Of a stretch of 64,000 nt of DNA, positions 26,136 through 35,607 are shown in pieces. Each line of letters opens with the position of its first letter. The stretch's first letter is position 1. The stretch spans positions 551,001-615,000 of the forward strand of contig NZ_CP095554.1 of assembly GCF_023078375.1 (NCBI RefSeq). Reading direction: 5' to 3'. Origin of the DNA: Roseomonas gilardii subsp. gilardii (GTDB lineage Bacteria > Pseudomonadota > Alphaproteobacteria > Acetobacterales > Acetobacteraceae). A program made the translations under genes and the position numbers. The notes below the pieces were generated by a model. The model worked only from the letters and a program-made list of their open reading frames with translations, was not told the DNA's origin and ran no database searches.

Positions 26136-27212
26136 TTGGCCAAGAGATTCCTTGTCACGGGCGGCGCGGGCTTCATCGGCTCGGCGGTGGCACGGCGGCT
26201 GATCCGCGAGACGCCGCACCGCGTGCTGGTGGTGGACAAGCTGACCTATGCGGGCAACCTCGCTTCGCTGGCGCCGGTGGCGGACGACCCGCGCTTCCGC
26301 TTCCTACGGGCCGACATCGCCGATGCCGCGGCGATGCGCGCCGCCATGGCGGAGTTCCGGCCCGATGTGGTGATGCACCTCGCCGCCGAGAGCCATGTGG
26401 ACCGTTCCATCGACGGGCCGGGCGAGTTCGTCCAGACCAACGTGGTCGGCACCTTCACCCTGTTGCAGGCGGCGCTGGAACACTGGCGCGGCCTGCCGGG
26501 TGCGGAACGGGACGGCTTCCGCTTCCACCATGTCTCGACCGACGAGGTCTTCGGCTCGCTGGGCGAGGACGGCCTGTTCCGCGAGGACACGCCCTATGAC
26601 CCGCGCTCGCCCTATTCCGCTTCCAAGGCGGCCTCGGATCATTTCGTGCGGGCCTGGCACCACACCTACGGGCTGCCGGTGGTGGTCACCAACTGCTCCA
26701 ACAACTACGGCCCCTACCACTTCCCCGAGAAGCTGATCCCGCTCACCATCCTCAACGCGCTGGAGGGCCGGCCCCTGCCGGTCTATGGGCGCGGCGAGAA
26801 TGTGCGCGACTGGCTCTATGTCGAGGACCATGCCGCGGCACTGATCCTGGTGGCGGAGCGTGGCGTGCCGGGCGACAGCTACAATATCGGCGGCCACAAC
26901 GAGCGGCGGAACATCGAGGTGGTGCGCGCCATCTGCGCCCTGCTGGACGAAATGGCGCCGAAGCTCGACGCGCCGCGCGAGAGCCTGATCACCTTCGTCA
27001 CCGACCGGCCCGGCCATGACCTGCGCTATGCCATCGATGCGGGGAAGATCGAGCGCGAGCTGGGCTGGCGCCCGGCCGAGAGCTTCGAGAGCGGGCTGCG
27101 CCGCACGGTGCGCTGGTATCTCGGCAACCGCGGCTGGTGGGAAGCCGTGCGCTCCGGCGCCTATCGCGGCGAGCGGCTGGGTCTCGAAGGGACGGGCCTG
27201 GCGGCGGGCTGA
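26136..27212 (+). CDS. rfbB: dTDP-glucose 4,6-dehydratase
   Basis: 358 residues of an extended short-chain dehydrogenase. The NAD-binding [10 protein letters not shown] (residues 8-16), the catalytic STDEVFG (D136, E137), the YSASK pair (Y160, K164), and [15 protein letters not shown] are diagnostic. It converts dTDP-glucose to dTDP-4-keto-6-deoxyglucose for rhamnose-type sugars. The start is a TTG at 26136, with GGAG 5 bases before it; no in-frame ATG fits. It is followed by rfbA; rfbC and rfbD are not adjacent. Confidence 0.94.
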   Translation: MAKRFLVTGGAGFIGSAVARRLIRETPHRVLVVDKLTYAGNLASLAPVADDPRFRFLRADIADAAAMRAAMAEFRPDVVMHLAAESHVDRSIDGPGEFVQTNVVGTFTLLQAALEHWRGLPGAERDGFRFHHVSTDEVFGSLGEDGLFREDTPYDPRSPYSASKAASDHFVRAWHHTYGLPVVVTNCSNNYGPYHFPEKLIPLTILNALEGRPLPVYGRGENVRDWLYVEDHAAALILVAERGVPGDSYNIGGHNERRNIEVVRAICALLDEMAPKLDAPRESLITFVTDRPGHDLRYAIDAGKIERELGWRPAESFESGLRRTVRWYLGNRGWWEAVRSGAYRGERLGLEGTGLAAG

Positions 27213-27219
27213 GCCGGCG

Positions 27220-27252
27220 GTGATTCCGCCACGGAACGGCGCGCGGAATCAC
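27220..27252. promoter_or_regulatory. Inverted repeat between rfbB and rfbA
   Basis: A perfect 10-bp inverted repeat (27220-27229 with 27243-27252, GTGATTCCGC) with a 13-base spacer lies in the 66-bp gap. It could be an mRNA hairpin that adjusts rfbA expression or a DNA operator. No T-run follows. Confidence 0.35.
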
Positions 27253-27278
27253 GGGGAAACGGAAACGGGGACACGGGC

Positions 27279-28148
27279 ATGAAGGGCATCATCCTGGCGG
27301 GCGGCAGCGGCACGCGGCTGCATCCGATGACGCATGTCACGTCGAAGCAGCTTCTGCCCGTCTATGACAAGCCGATGATCTACTATCCCCTGACCACGCT
27401 GATGCTGGCCGGGGTGCGCGACATCCTGCTGATCTCCACCCCCGCCGACCTGCCGCGCTTCCGCGAATTGCTGGGCGACGGCTCGGAATGGGGCATCCGC
27501 CTGTCCTATGCCGAGCAGCCGAAGCCGGACGGGCTCGCCCAGGCCTATATCATCGGCGCGGATTTCGTGGCGGGCGGGCCCTCCATGCTGATCCTGGGCG
27601 ACAACATCTTCTATGGCGACGGGCTACCGGCCATGCTGCAGCAGGCCAGCGCCCGCCTCGCCGGTGCCAATGTCTTCGCCTACCGCGTCAGCGATCCGGA
27701 GCGTTACGGCGTGGTGGAATTCGACGCCAGCAACCGCGCCCTTTCGATTGAGGAGAAGCCGGCGAAGCCCCGCTCCAACTGGGCGGTCACCGGCCTCTAT
27801 GTCTATGACGGCGAGGTGGTGGAGATCGCGCGCGGCCTCAAGCCCTCGCCGCGTGGAGAGCTGGAGATCACCGACGTCAACCGCGCCTATCTGGAGCGCG
27901 GGCGGCTGGAGGTGGAGCTGATGGGGCGCGGCTTCGCCTGGCTGGACACGGGCACGCCGGACACGCTGCTGGAGGCGGCGGAGTTCATGCGCGCCCTGGA
28001 GAAGCGCCAGGGCTTCAAGATCGCCTGCCCCGAGGAGGTCGCCTTCAACCTCGGCTGGATCGATGCCGGGCAGCTCCGTCTGCTGGGGCACCGGCTGGAG
28101 AAGAGCAGCTACGGCCGCTACCTGCTGCGGATCGCCGACGGGGAATAG
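27279..28148 (+). CDS. rfbA: Glucose-1-phosphate thymidylyltransferase
   Basis: 289 residues. The nucleotidyltransferase signature [11 protein letters not shown] (residues 8-18), the uridylate/thymidylate-site [24 protein letters not shown] and [16 protein letters not shown] match RmlA. It makes dTDP-glucose from glucose-1-phosphate and dTTP, the first step toward dTDP-rhamnose, and supplies the substrate of the upstream RfbB. Only the rfbBA pair is present; the later steps must be encoded elsewhere. Confidence 0.95.
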   Translation: MKGIILAGGSGTRLHPMTHVTSKQLLPVYDKPMIYYPLTTLMLAGVRDILLISTPADLPRFRELLGDGSEWGIRLSYAEQPKPDGLAQAYIIGADFVAGGPSMLILGDNIFYGDGLPAMLQQASARLAGANVFAYRVSDPERYGVVEFDASNRALSIEEKPAKPRSNWAVTGLYVYDGEVVEIARGLKPSPRGELEITDVNRAYLERGRLEVELMGRGFAWLDTGTPDTLLEAAEFMRALEKRQGFKIACPEEVAFNLGWIDAGQLRLLGHRLEKSSYGRYLLRIADGE

Positions 28149-28296
28149 CCCTTCCGGGAGGCCCGGCGCCACCCACCATGGCGCCCGTGCCGCCGAAATC
28201 GCCTCCGGTCCGCAGCCCCGCGCGCCCGGCGGCGTTCTGTTCCGCGTGGCCAGGCGGGCATGCCATCGGGGCACGCCATCCCGTCCTGTCCATGCG

Positions 28297-28310
28297 GTGA
28301 TCCCGATCAC
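28297..28310. promoter_or_regulatory. Palindrome upstream of paoA-type operon
   Basis: GTGATC-CC-GATCAC is a perfect inverted repeat 78 bases before the operon start, in a 239-bp gap. It is a candidate operator. The regulator is unknown; it is not a ModE-type sequence. Confidence 0.4.
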
Positions 28311-28387
28311 GGATGTTTGCCCGGCCATGACCTTGCCGGCCCCCGGTCCGGTGTCACCTGCCCCGTTCCAGCGTGGAGGTAAGGACG

Positions 28388-29047
28388 ATGCCCCCTCTTC
28401 ATGACCCGCGCCTCCCCAGGCGCGACCTGCTGATCGGCACGGCCGCCGTCTCGGTCGCTGGCATCGCGGGCGGGCATGCGGCACCGGCCCCAGCCGGCCC
28501 GGCCGCTGTTCCGTCCCAGGGTCCGGACGCCCCCGCCATGGCCAGGCTGTCCCTCACCGTCAATGGCCAGGCCCGGGAACTGGAGCTCGACACCCGCACC
28601 ACGCTGCTGGACGCGTTGCGGGAGCACCTGCACCTGACCGGCAGCAAGAAGGGCTGCGACCATGGCCAGTGCGGCGCCTGCACCGTGCTGGTGGAAGGAC
28701 GGCGCATCAATGCCTGCCTGACGCTGGCGGTGATGCATGACGGTGACAGCATCACCACCATCGAGGGGCTGGGCTCGCCGGAGCGGATGCATCCGATGCA
28801 GTCCGCCTTCGTGAAGCACGATGGCTACCAGTGCGGCTATTGCACGCCCGGGCAGATCTGCTCCTCGGTCGCCATGCTGGAGGAGATCAAGGCGGGCATT
28901 CCCAGCCATGTGACGGGTGATCTCGGCGCGCCGGTGAAGCTGGGCAACGAGGAGATCCGCGAGCGGATGAGCGGCAACATCTGCCGCTGCGGCGCCTATT
29001 CCAACATCGTCGAGGCCATCACCGAAGTGGCGGGAGAGCGGGCATGA
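28388..29047 (+). CDS. paoA: Aldehyde oxidase/dehydrogenase, 2Fe-2S subunit (PaoA-like)
   Basis: 219 residues from ATG 28388 with GGAGGT upstream. A Tat-type signal ([20 protein letters not shown]) suggests export with its partners. Two [2Fe-2S] sites are seen: the plant-type loop [12 protein letters not shown] with a further Cys in INACL, and the helical [14 protein letters not shown] with NICRCGAY. It passes electrons from the molybdenum cofactor site in the large subunit to FAD or external acceptors. It overlaps the FAD subunit by 4 bases (ATGA). Together the three genes match the periplasmic PaoABC aldehyde oxidase of E. coli; no paoD-type maturation gene follows. Confidence 0.88.
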   Translation: MPPLHDPRLPRRDLLIGTAAVSVAGIAGGHAAPAPAGPAAVPSQGPDAPAMARLSLTVNGQARELELDTRTTLLDALREHLHLTGSKKGCDHGQCGACTVLVEGRRINACLTLAVMHDGDSITTIEGLGSPERMHPMQSAFVKHDGYQCGYCTPGQICSSVAMLEEIKAGIPSHVTGDLGAPVKLGNEEIRERMSGNICRCGAYSNIVEAITEVAGERA

Positions 29048-29994
29048 GGCCCTTCACCTATGAGCGGGCGGCGACCCCCGCCGCCGCGGCCGCCGCGGCA
29101 GCCAGCCATCCCGGCGCGCGCTTCATCGCGGGCGGCACCAACCTGCTCGATCTCATGAAGCTGCAGATCGAGACGCCCGCGCATCTGATCGACGTGAACC
29201 GGCTCGGCCTGGACCGGATCGAGCCGACGCCGGAAGGTGGCCTGCGGATCGGCGCGCTGGTGCGCAACACCGATCTCGCGGCGGATGCGCGCGTGCGGCG
29301 CGATTATGCCGTGCTGACCCGCGCCCTGGTGGCCGGCGCCTCCGGACAGTTGCGCAACAAGGCCACCACGGCCGGCAACCTGCTGCAACGGACGCGCTGC
29401 CCGTATTTCTACGACACCAATATGCCCTGCAACAAACGCCATCCCGGCAGCGGCTGCTCCGCCATCGGCGGCTTCAGCCGCCACAATGCGGTGCTGGGCG
29501 TCAGCGATGCCTGCATCGCCACGCATCCGAGCGACATGGCCGTGGCCATGCGCGTGCTCGACGCCGTGGTGGAGACGGTGAAAGCGGATGGCACGGCGCG
29601 CGCCATCCCCATCGCCGCGTTCCATCGCCTGCCCGGCGACACGCCGCAGATCGAGACGGCGCTGGAGCCGGGCGAACTGATCACCGCCGTCACCCTGCCG
29701 CCACCAGCGGGCGGCGTGCAGATCTACCGCAAGGTGCGCGACCGCGCCTCCTATGCCTTCGCCCTGGTTTCCGTCGCGGCGGTCGTGCAGCGGGATGGCA
29801 GTGGCCGCGTCGCCCTGGGTGGCGTGGCGCACAAGCCCTGGCGTGTCGAGGCGGCCGAGGCCGAGTTGCCGCGCGGCGCGAAGCCGGCGGCCGAGGCCCT
29901 GCTCGCCGGTGCCAGGACCACCCATGACAATGCCTTCAAGCTGCCACTGGCGGAGCGGGTGCTCGCCGTGGTTCTGGCGGAAGCGAGGGCCTGA
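29044..29994 (+). CDS. paoB: Aldehyde oxidase FAD-binding subunit (PaoB-like)
   Basis: 316 residues. FAD-binding motifs [20 protein letters not shown] and [14 protein letters not shown] are typical of the CO dehydrogenase/xanthine dehydrogenase medium subunit. A cysteine-rich insertion ([11 protein letters not shown], then [10 protein letters not shown]-type residues, bases about 29399-29457) marks the PaoB type, which carries an extra [4Fe-4S] cluster not found in most relatives. It starts inside the stop of paoA and ends 3 bases before the molybdenum subunit. Confidence 0.88.
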   Translation: MRPFTYERAATPAAAAAAAASHPGARFIAGGTNLLDLMKLQIETPAHLIDVNRLGLDRIEPTPEGGLRIGALVRNTDLAADARVRRDYAVLTRALVAGASGQLRNKATTAGNLLQRTRCPYFYDTNMPCNKRHPGSGCSAIGGFSRHNAVLGVSDACIATHPSDMAVAMRVLDAVVETVKADGTARAIPIAAFHRLPGDTPQIETALEPGELITAVTLPPPAGGVQIYRKVRDRASYAFALVSVAAVVQRDGSGRVALGGVAHKPWRVEAAEAELPRGAKPAAEALLAGARTTHDNAFKLPLAERVLAVVLAEARA

Positions 29995-29997
29995 GCG

Positions 29998-32196
29998 ATG
30001 CGCTTCGACACCCCGGCCACCACCAATCCGATCGACCGGCTCCAGGTCGTCGGCCAGCCGCTCGACCGCATCGACGGGCCACTGAAGACCACCGGCCGTG
30101 CGCCCTATGCCTATGAGCGCCACGACGTGGTGCCGGACCAGGCCTATGGCTGGATCGTGGGCAGCGCCATCGCCAAGGGGCGCATCCGCTCCATGGACCT
30201 GCACGCCGCACGGGCCGCGCCCGGCGTGATCGCCATCGTCACGCATGAGAATGCGGGGCCCCTCGGCAAGGGCGATCGTAACGTAGCCCGTCTGCTGGGC
30301 GGGCCGGAGATCCAGCACTACCACCAGGCCATCGCCCTGGTGGTGGCCGGAAGCTTCGAGCAGGCGCGCGCCGCCGCCGCGTTGCTGCGCGTGGAATACG
30401 AGGCGTCGGACGGGCGGTTCGACCTCGCGGCGGCCAGGGCCGCCGGACTCGGCCCATCGGAGGATTCCCCCGACAGGACGGTCGGCGATTTCGCGCAGGC
30501 CTTCGACGCGGCACCGGTCCGGCTCGACGAGACCTACAGCACGCCCGACCAGTCCCATGCGATGATGGAGCCGCATGCGACCATCGCCGCCTGGGATGGC
30601 GACCGGGTGGATGTCTGGCTGTCCAATCAGATGATCGCCTGGACCACCGGCGACCTGGCGAAGACCCTCGGCATCCCGAGGGAGAAGGTGCGGCTGCGCT
30701 CGCCCTATATCGGCGGCGGCTTCGGCGGCAAGCTCTTCCTGCGCGCCGATACGCTGCTGGCCGTGCTGGGCGCGCGGGCGGCGGGGCGGCCGGTCAAGGT
30801 GGCGCTGCAACGGCCGCTGGTCGCCAACAACACCACGCACCGGCCGGCGACCATCCAGCGCATCCGCATCGGCGCCACGCGTGACGGGAAGATCACCGCC
30901 ATCGGGCATGAAAGCTGGTCGGGCAATCTGCCGGACGGCAAGCCGGAGGAGGCGGTGCAGCAGACGGAACTGCTCTATGCCGGCGCCAACCGGCTGACCG
31001 GCCTGCGGCTGGCGGGGCTGGACCTGCCGGAAGGCAATGCCATGCGCGCCCCGGGCGAGGCGCCGGGGATGATGGCGCTGGAGATCGCGATGGACGAGAT
31101 GGCCGAGAAGCTCGGCCTCGATCCCGTCGAATTCCGCGTCCTGAACGACACCCAGGTCGATCCGTCGCATCCCGGCCGTCCCTTCTCCAAGCGGCAACTG
31201 GTCGAATGCCTGCGCCTCGGTGCCGGGCGCTTCGGCTGGGACCGGCGTGATCCCCGGCCCGGCCAGCGGCGCGAGGGCCGCTGGCTGGTGGGCATGGGCA
31301 TGGCGGCCGGCTTCCGCAACAGCCTGCTGATGAAGTCCGGCGCCCGGGTCCGGCTGGACCGCCAGGGCCGGGTGACGGTCGAGAGCGACATGACCGATAT
31401 CGGCACCGGCAGCTACACCATCATGGCGCAGACCGCCGCCGAGATGATGGGCGTGCCCATCGGCGACGTGACCGTGCGCCTGGGCGATTCCAGCTTCCCC
31501 GTCTCGGCCGGTTCAGGGGGGCAATGGGGTGCCAACAACGCCACCTCCGGCGTCTATGCCGCCTGCGTCAGGCTGCGCGAGGCGGTGGCGCAGAAGGCGG
31601 GCTTCAACGCGGGCGATGCGGTCTTCGCCGGGGGCGCGGTGCGGGCGGGCAACCGCAGCGTGCCGCTGTCCGATGCGGCGCGGGATGGCGAGCTGGTCGC
31701 CGAGGATGCCATCGAATACGGCGATCTCGGCAAGCGCTATCAGCAATCGACCTTCGCCGGGCATTTCGTCGAGCTGGGCGTCGATGCCGCGACCGGCGAG
31801 ACGCGCATCCGCCGGATGCTGGCGGTCTGCGCGGCGGGCCGCATCCTCAACCCGAAATCCGCCCGTTCCCAGGTGATCGGCGCCATGACCATGGGTGTGG
31901 GCGCGGCTCTGATGGAGGCGCTGGAGGTGGACAAGCGGCACGGCTTCTTCGCCAACCACGATCTCGCCAGCTACGAGGTGCCGGTGCATGCCGACATCCC
32001 GCATCAGGATGTCGTCTTCCTGGATGAGACCGACCCGATCTCCTCGCCGATGAAGGCCAAGGGCGTGGGCGAGCTCGGCCTCTGCGGCGTCGGCGCGGCG
32101 GTGGCCAATGCCATCCACAACGCCACCGGGCTGCGGGTGCGCGACTACCCCATCACCCTCGACAAGCTGATCGACCGGCTGCCCCCGCCGGTCTGA
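29998..32196 (+). CDS. paoC: Aldehyde oxidase molybdenum-binding subunit (PaoC-like)
   Basis: 732 residues of the xanthine dehydrogenase large-subunit fold. Visible motifs include YIGGGFGGKLF, AMRAPGEAPGM, GSGGQWGANNATSGVYA and, near the C-terminus, GVGELGLCGVGAAVANAI with the catalytic Glu region. It binds molybdopterin cytosine dinucleotide and oxidises aldehydes to acids. The subunit size (about 78 kDa) equals PaoC. It completes a three-gene operon and explains the need for molybdate uptake encoded further along this window. Confidence 0.9.
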   Translation: MRFDTPATTNPIDRLQVVGQPLDRIDGPLKTTGRAPYAYERHDVVPDQAYGWIVGSAIAKGRIRSMDLHAARAAPGVIAIVTHENAGPLGKGDRNVARLLGGPEIQHYHQAIALVVAGSFEQARAAAALLRVEYEASDGRFDLAAARAAGLGPSEDSPDRTVGDFAQAFDAAPVRLDETYSTPDQSHAMMEPHATIAAWDGDRVDVWLSNQMIAWTTGDLAKTLGIPREKVRLRSPYIGGGFGGKLFLRADTLLAVLGARAAGRPVKVALQRPLVANNTTHRPATIQRIRIGATRDGKITAIGHESWSGNLPDGKPEEAVQQTELLYAGANRLTGLRLAGLDLPEGNAMRAPGEAPGMMALEIAMDEMAEKLGLDPVEFRVLNDTQVDPSHPGRPFSKRQLVECLRLGAGRFGWDRRDPRPGQRREGRWLVGMGMAAGFRNSLLMKSGARVRLDRQGRVTVESDMTDIGTGSYTIMAQTAAEMMGVPIGDVTVRLGDSSFPVSAGSGGQWGANNATSGVYAACVRLREAVAQKAGFNAGDAVFAGGAVRAGNRSVPLSDAARDGELVAEDAIEYGDLGKRYQQSTFAGHFVELGVDAATGETRIRRMLAVCAAGRILNPKSARSQVIGAMTMGVGAALMEALEVDKRHGFFANHDLASYEVPVHADIPHQDVVFLDETDPISSPMKAKGVGELGLCGVGAAVANAIHNATGLRVRDYPITLDKLIDRLPPPV

Positions 32197-32221
32197 CAGG
32201 CTCGGCGTTGGCGGCCCCGTC

Positions 32222-32983
32222 CTACCCGCCCCCGTTGATGGTGAGGATCGTGCCGGAGGTGTAGCCGGAGCGCGGGCTGGCCAGGAAGGCCACGGCATTG
32301 GCGATCTCCTCCGGCTGGGCTGGGCGGCCGAAGGGGAGGTTGCGGAACAGTTCCCGCCAGCGCTCCGCATCGCCCAGTTCCAGTTGGGCGCGGTGCCGGG
32401 CCATGGTCTCGTTCCGCTCCGTCGCCGTGGCGCCGGGGTTGATGCCGACGACCCGGATGCCATCCGCCGGTCCGGAACGCCCCAGCGCGCGGGTAAGGGC
32501 CATCAGCGCGGCATTGCCGGTGGCGCCCGCGATATAGTCGGGCGGAAAGCTTTCCCCGGCCTGTCCGATGATGTTCACGATCACACCGCCGCCACGCGCC
32601 TTCATGCCCGGATAGGCCGCCCGGCAAAGGGAGATGAAGCCGAAGACCTTCAGGTCCCAGGCGGCGCGCCAGGTGGCATCGTCCACGCGCAGCAGGTTGC
32701 CGGGCGGGATGGCGCCGGCATTGTTCACCAGGATATCGATCCCGCCGGCGGCCGTGGCGACGCGCTGTGCCTCCGCATCCGTGGCCAGATCCGCCGGCAG
32801 CGCCTCGGCCGAGACCTGGTACCGCTGGCGCAACGCTTCCGCCAGCCCGGACAGGGCCCCGGCATCACGCGCGGTCAGCACGAGGTCGCAGCCCTCCGCC
32901 GCCAGGAGCTCGGCCACGGCGCGGCCGATGCCGCGCGAGGCACCGGTGACCAGGGCCCGCCTGCCCCGCAGTTCCAGATCCAT
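32222..32983 (-). CDS. SDR family oxidoreductase
   Basis: 253 residues. The frame extends upstream, but the ATG at 32983 has AGGAGG before it and starts MDLELRGRRALVTGASRGIG, the Rossmann TGxxxGIG motif. NNAG is present at the expected place. In the catalytic stretch GQAGESFPPDYIAGATGNAA the usual Tyr-x3-Lys reads Tyr-x3-Thr: Y is present, while the Lys position is occupied by another residue. The active-site tetrad may thus be altered, or the protein belongs to a divergent subgroup. It is convergent with paoC. Confidence 0.82.
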   Translation of the reverse strand: MDLELRGRRALVTGASRGIGRAVAELLAAEGCDLVLTARDAGALSGLAEALRQRYQVSAEALPADLATDAEAQRVATAAGGIDILVNNAGAIPPGNLLRVDDATWRAAWDLKVFGFISLCRAAYPGMKARGGGVIVNIIGQAGESFPPDYIAGATGNAALMALTRALGRSGPADGIRVVGINPGATATERNETMARHRAQLELGDAERWRELFRNLPFGRPAQPEEIANAVAFLASPRSGYTSGTILTINGGG

Positions 32984-33265
32984 CGTTCCGCCTTCCTCCT
33001 GCCGCCGCCTGGCGCCGGGGCGCCTCCCTCGGCCACACGGGCCGTAAACATCCCCGGCCCGAAAGGCAGGACGATATCGGAGATGCCCGGATGCCGCGCC
33101 AGCCGCCGTCGCGGATTCTTCATCCGGGCGCCGCAGCGGCCAGGGGCGGGAACTGGCAATCTGCGCGGCCCGGGCTGTCACTCTGTCCAGGCCACGGGGC
33201 ATTTCTGGCAGGCTGCGTGGTTCGATCCGCCAGCACGATCGCCTATGCAGGGGCCAGGACGGAGG

Positions 33266-34225
33266 ATGAAGCAGGCGGGTGTCGGACACGTGACGGATTC
33301 GAGCAGGATTTGCGTTCTGACCGGAGCGGCGGTCGATGAGGGCGCCGGCCGCCCCGGCTGCGAGATGGGGCCGAGCGCCTTCCGCGTCGCCGGGATCGGC
33401 GCCGCCCTGGCGCAACTCGGCTATGCCGTGCGCGACAACGGCAACCTCGCGCCCTCCCCCATCGCGGTCGAGCCGCATCCCAACCCGGCCATCCGCCACC
33501 TGCCGGAGATCGCGGCCTGGACGGCGGCGCTGGACGAGGCTGCCTTCGCAGCGAGCGGCGAGGGCTTCGCGATCTTCCTGGGCGGGGACCATAGCCTGTC
33601 CGCCGGCACCATCGCCGGCATGAGCCGCCGCGCCGCGGCGGAGGGGCGCTCGCTCTTCGTCCTGTGGCTCGACGCGCATCCGGATTTCCACACGCTGGAC
33701 AGCACGGTCAGCGGCAACCTGCATGGCGTCGGCATGGCCTATGCCACCGGCCGGACGGGCTTCGCGGGGCATATGCCGCCGCTGCGGGCGCCGGTCGATC
33801 CGCGCAACGTCTGCATGATCGGCCTGCGCAGCGTCGATCCGCCGGAACGCATGGCGCTGCGCGAGGCGGGCGTCACGGTGCACGACATGCGCGCGCTCGA
33901 CGAATCCGGCGTGGCGGCACCGCTGCGCGCCTTCCTGGAACGTGTCGAGGCCGCGAACGGCATCCTGCATGTGAGCCTGGATGTCGATTTCCTCGATCCT
34001 TCCATCGCGCCCGCCGTCGGTACCACCGTGCCCGGCGGCGCCACCTTCCGCGAGGCGCATCTGATCATGGAGATGGTCCATGACAGCGGCCTGGCCCGCA
34101 GCCTCGATCTCGTGGAGCTGAACCCTTTCCTCGACGAACGCGGCCGCACCGCGCTGCTGATGGTCGATCTCGCCGCCAGCCTGCTGGGCCGCAGCATCTT
34201 CGACCGCCCGACCCGGAGCTTCTGA
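33266..34225 (+). CDS. Arginase
   Basis: 319 residues of the ureohydrolase family. Manganese ligands are seen in FLGGDHSLSAGTI, LWLDAHPDFHT, and SLDVDFLDPSIAPAVGTT. Arginase hydrolyses L-arginine to L-ornithine and urea. Start: ATG at 33266 (an in-frame GTG at 33290 is an alternative close to the conserved domain). It is 2 bases upstream of ornithine cyclodeaminase, so the pair forms an arginine-ornithine-proline catabolic route. Confidence 0.9.
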   Translation: MKQAGVGHVTDSSRICVLTGAAVDEGAGRPGCEMGPSAFRVAGIGAALAQLGYAVRDNGNLAPSPIAVEPHPNPAIRHLPEIAAWTAALDEAAFAASGEGFAIFLGGDHSLSAGTIAGMSRRAAAEGRSLFVLWLDAHPDFHTLDSTVSGNLHGVGMAYATGRTGFAGHMPPLRAPVDPRNVCMIGLRSVDPPERMALREAGVTVHDMRALDESGVAAPLRAFLERVEAANGILHVSLDVDFLDPSIAPAVGTTVPGGATFREAHLIMEMVHDSGLARSLDLVELNPFLDERGRTALLMVDLAASLLGRSIFDRPTRSF

Positions 34226-34227
34226 CC

Positions 34228-35268
34228 ATGCAGGACCGGCTCAACATCGTCCCCTTCGTCAGCGTGGACAACATGATGAAGCTGGTGCTCGCCACCGGCA
34301 TCGAGCGCTTCCTGGCCGAGCTGGCCGCGGCGATCGAGGAGGACTTCCGGCGCTGGGAGCTGTTCGACAAGACGCCGCGCATCGCCTCCCACAGCGCCGA
34401 GGGCGTGATCGAGCTGATGCCGACCAGTGACGGCACCACCTATGGCTTCAAGTATGTCAACGGCCATCCCAAGAACACGCGCGAGGGGCGGCAGACCGTC
34501 ACCGCCTTCGGCGTGCTGGCGGATGTCGGCAACGGCTATCCGATGCTGCTGACGGAGATGACCATCCTCACCGCGCTGCGCACCGCCGCCACCTCCGCCC
34601 TCGCCGCGAAATACCTGGCGCCGAAGGATGCGCGGGTGATGGCGGTGATCGGCAATGGCGCGCAGGCGGAGTTCCAGGCCATGGCCTTCCGGACCATGCT
34701 GGGTGTCGATCAGCTCCGCCTTTACGACATCGACCGCGCCGCCACGGAGAAATGCATCCGCAACCTCGCGGGCTTCGGCTTCGGCATCACCGCCTGCGGC
34801 AGCGCGGCGGAGGCGGTGCAGGGCGCGCAGATCGTCACCACCGTGACGGCGGACAAGCAGAACGCCACCATCCTGACGGACAACCTCGTCGGGCGCGGCA
34901 TCCACATCAACGGCGTCGGCGGCGACTGCCCGGGCAAGACCGAGATGCATCCCGACATCCTCCTGCGCTCCGACATCTTCGTCGAATATCCGCCGCAGAC
35001 GCGCATCGAGGGGGAGATCCAGCAGCTTCCCGCCGACCATCCGGTGACGGAGCTCTGGCAGGTGATCGCCGGCCATGCCGAGGGCCGCCGCGGCGCTGAC
35101 CAGATCACCCTCTTCGATTCCGTCGGCTTCGCCATCGAGGATTTCTCCGCCCTGCGCTATGTCCGCGCCCGGATCGAGGGCACGGGCTTCTTCGAGGAGC
35201 TGGACCTCCTGGCCGATCCGGACGAGCCGCGCGACCTCTTCGGCATGCTGCTGCGCGCGCAGGGGTAG
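34228..35268 (+). CDS. Ornithine cyclodeaminase
   Basis: 346 residues of the ornithine cyclodeaminase/mu-crystallin family. TTYGFKYVNGHPKNT, LLTEMTILTALRTAATSALA, the NAD-binding VMAVIGNGAQAEFQ and HINGVGGDCPGKTEM are characteristic. It converts L-ornithine to L-proline with release of ammonia, using NAD as an internal redox cofactor. It is co-transcribed with arginase, 2 bases upstream. A hairpin follows the stop. Confidence 0.92.
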   Translation: MQDRLNIVPFVSVDNMMKLVLATGIERFLAELAAAIEEDFRRWELFDKTPRIASHSAEGVIELMPTSDGTTYGFKYVNGHPKNTREGRQTVTAFGVLADVGNGYPMLLTEMTILTALRTAATSALAAKYLAPKDARVMAVIGNGAQAEFQAMAFRTMLGVDQLRLYDIDRAATEKCIRNLAGFGFGITACGSAAEAVQGAQIVTTVTADKQNATILTDNLVGRGIHINGVGGDCPGKTEMHPDILLRSDIFVEYPPQTRIEGEIQQLPADHPVTELWQVIAGHAEGRRGADQITLFDSVGFAIEDFSALRYVRARIEGTGFFEELDLLADPDEPRDLFGMLLRAQG

Positions 35269-35273
35269 CGGCA

Positions 35274-35319
35274 CCGGAGGACCGGCACGGAAGCCGGTCC
35301 CCGGTCCGGTGTCCTCCGG
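35274..35319 (+). terminator. Hairpin after the arginase-cyclodeaminase operon
   Basis: A perfect 9-bp outer stem (35274-35282 with 35311-35319), with additional pairing of CCGG words inside, starts 6 bases after the stop. No T-run, so efficiency is uncertain. Confidence 0.4.
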
Positions 35320-35607
35320 CCGCGCGGCCGCGCGGCCGCTCCCCGCGCGATCCTGCCCGGAACGCTCCCGGATGGTGCCTTCCGCCGGGGATGGCAGGGA
35401 AAGGGGCAGGGCAAAGCCCCGCCCTGGCCGTTTCCCGGTCGGGGCCACAAGGGGGCCACAGATTTCGCCGGATTTTCAAATATGGGCTCTGGGCCATGCC
35501 CGGCGGAAGCCCCACTCTGGCGGGATGGCTGGAGCGGACAGGCCCTTTTCCGCCCGGCCGCGGCGAAATTCGCTCAGGCCACGCGTGACGAAGGCAGGTC
35601 CGGACCG
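35320..35607. other. Intergenic region before the sensor kinase
   Basis: No gene is supported. It contains an alternating GGCCGCGC run (35322-35342) that is a long palindrome, a GGGGC-AGGGC-AAA-GCCCC type hairpin near 35400-35425, and an AT-rich patch (TTTTCAAATATGG at 35473-35487) that could be part of a promoter for the kinase gene. Confidence 0.35.

Noticed and set aside
32384-33265. Long N-terminal extension of the arginase frame
   Set aside because: It runs over the opposite-strand SDR and has no arginase homology; the frame is only open by composition.
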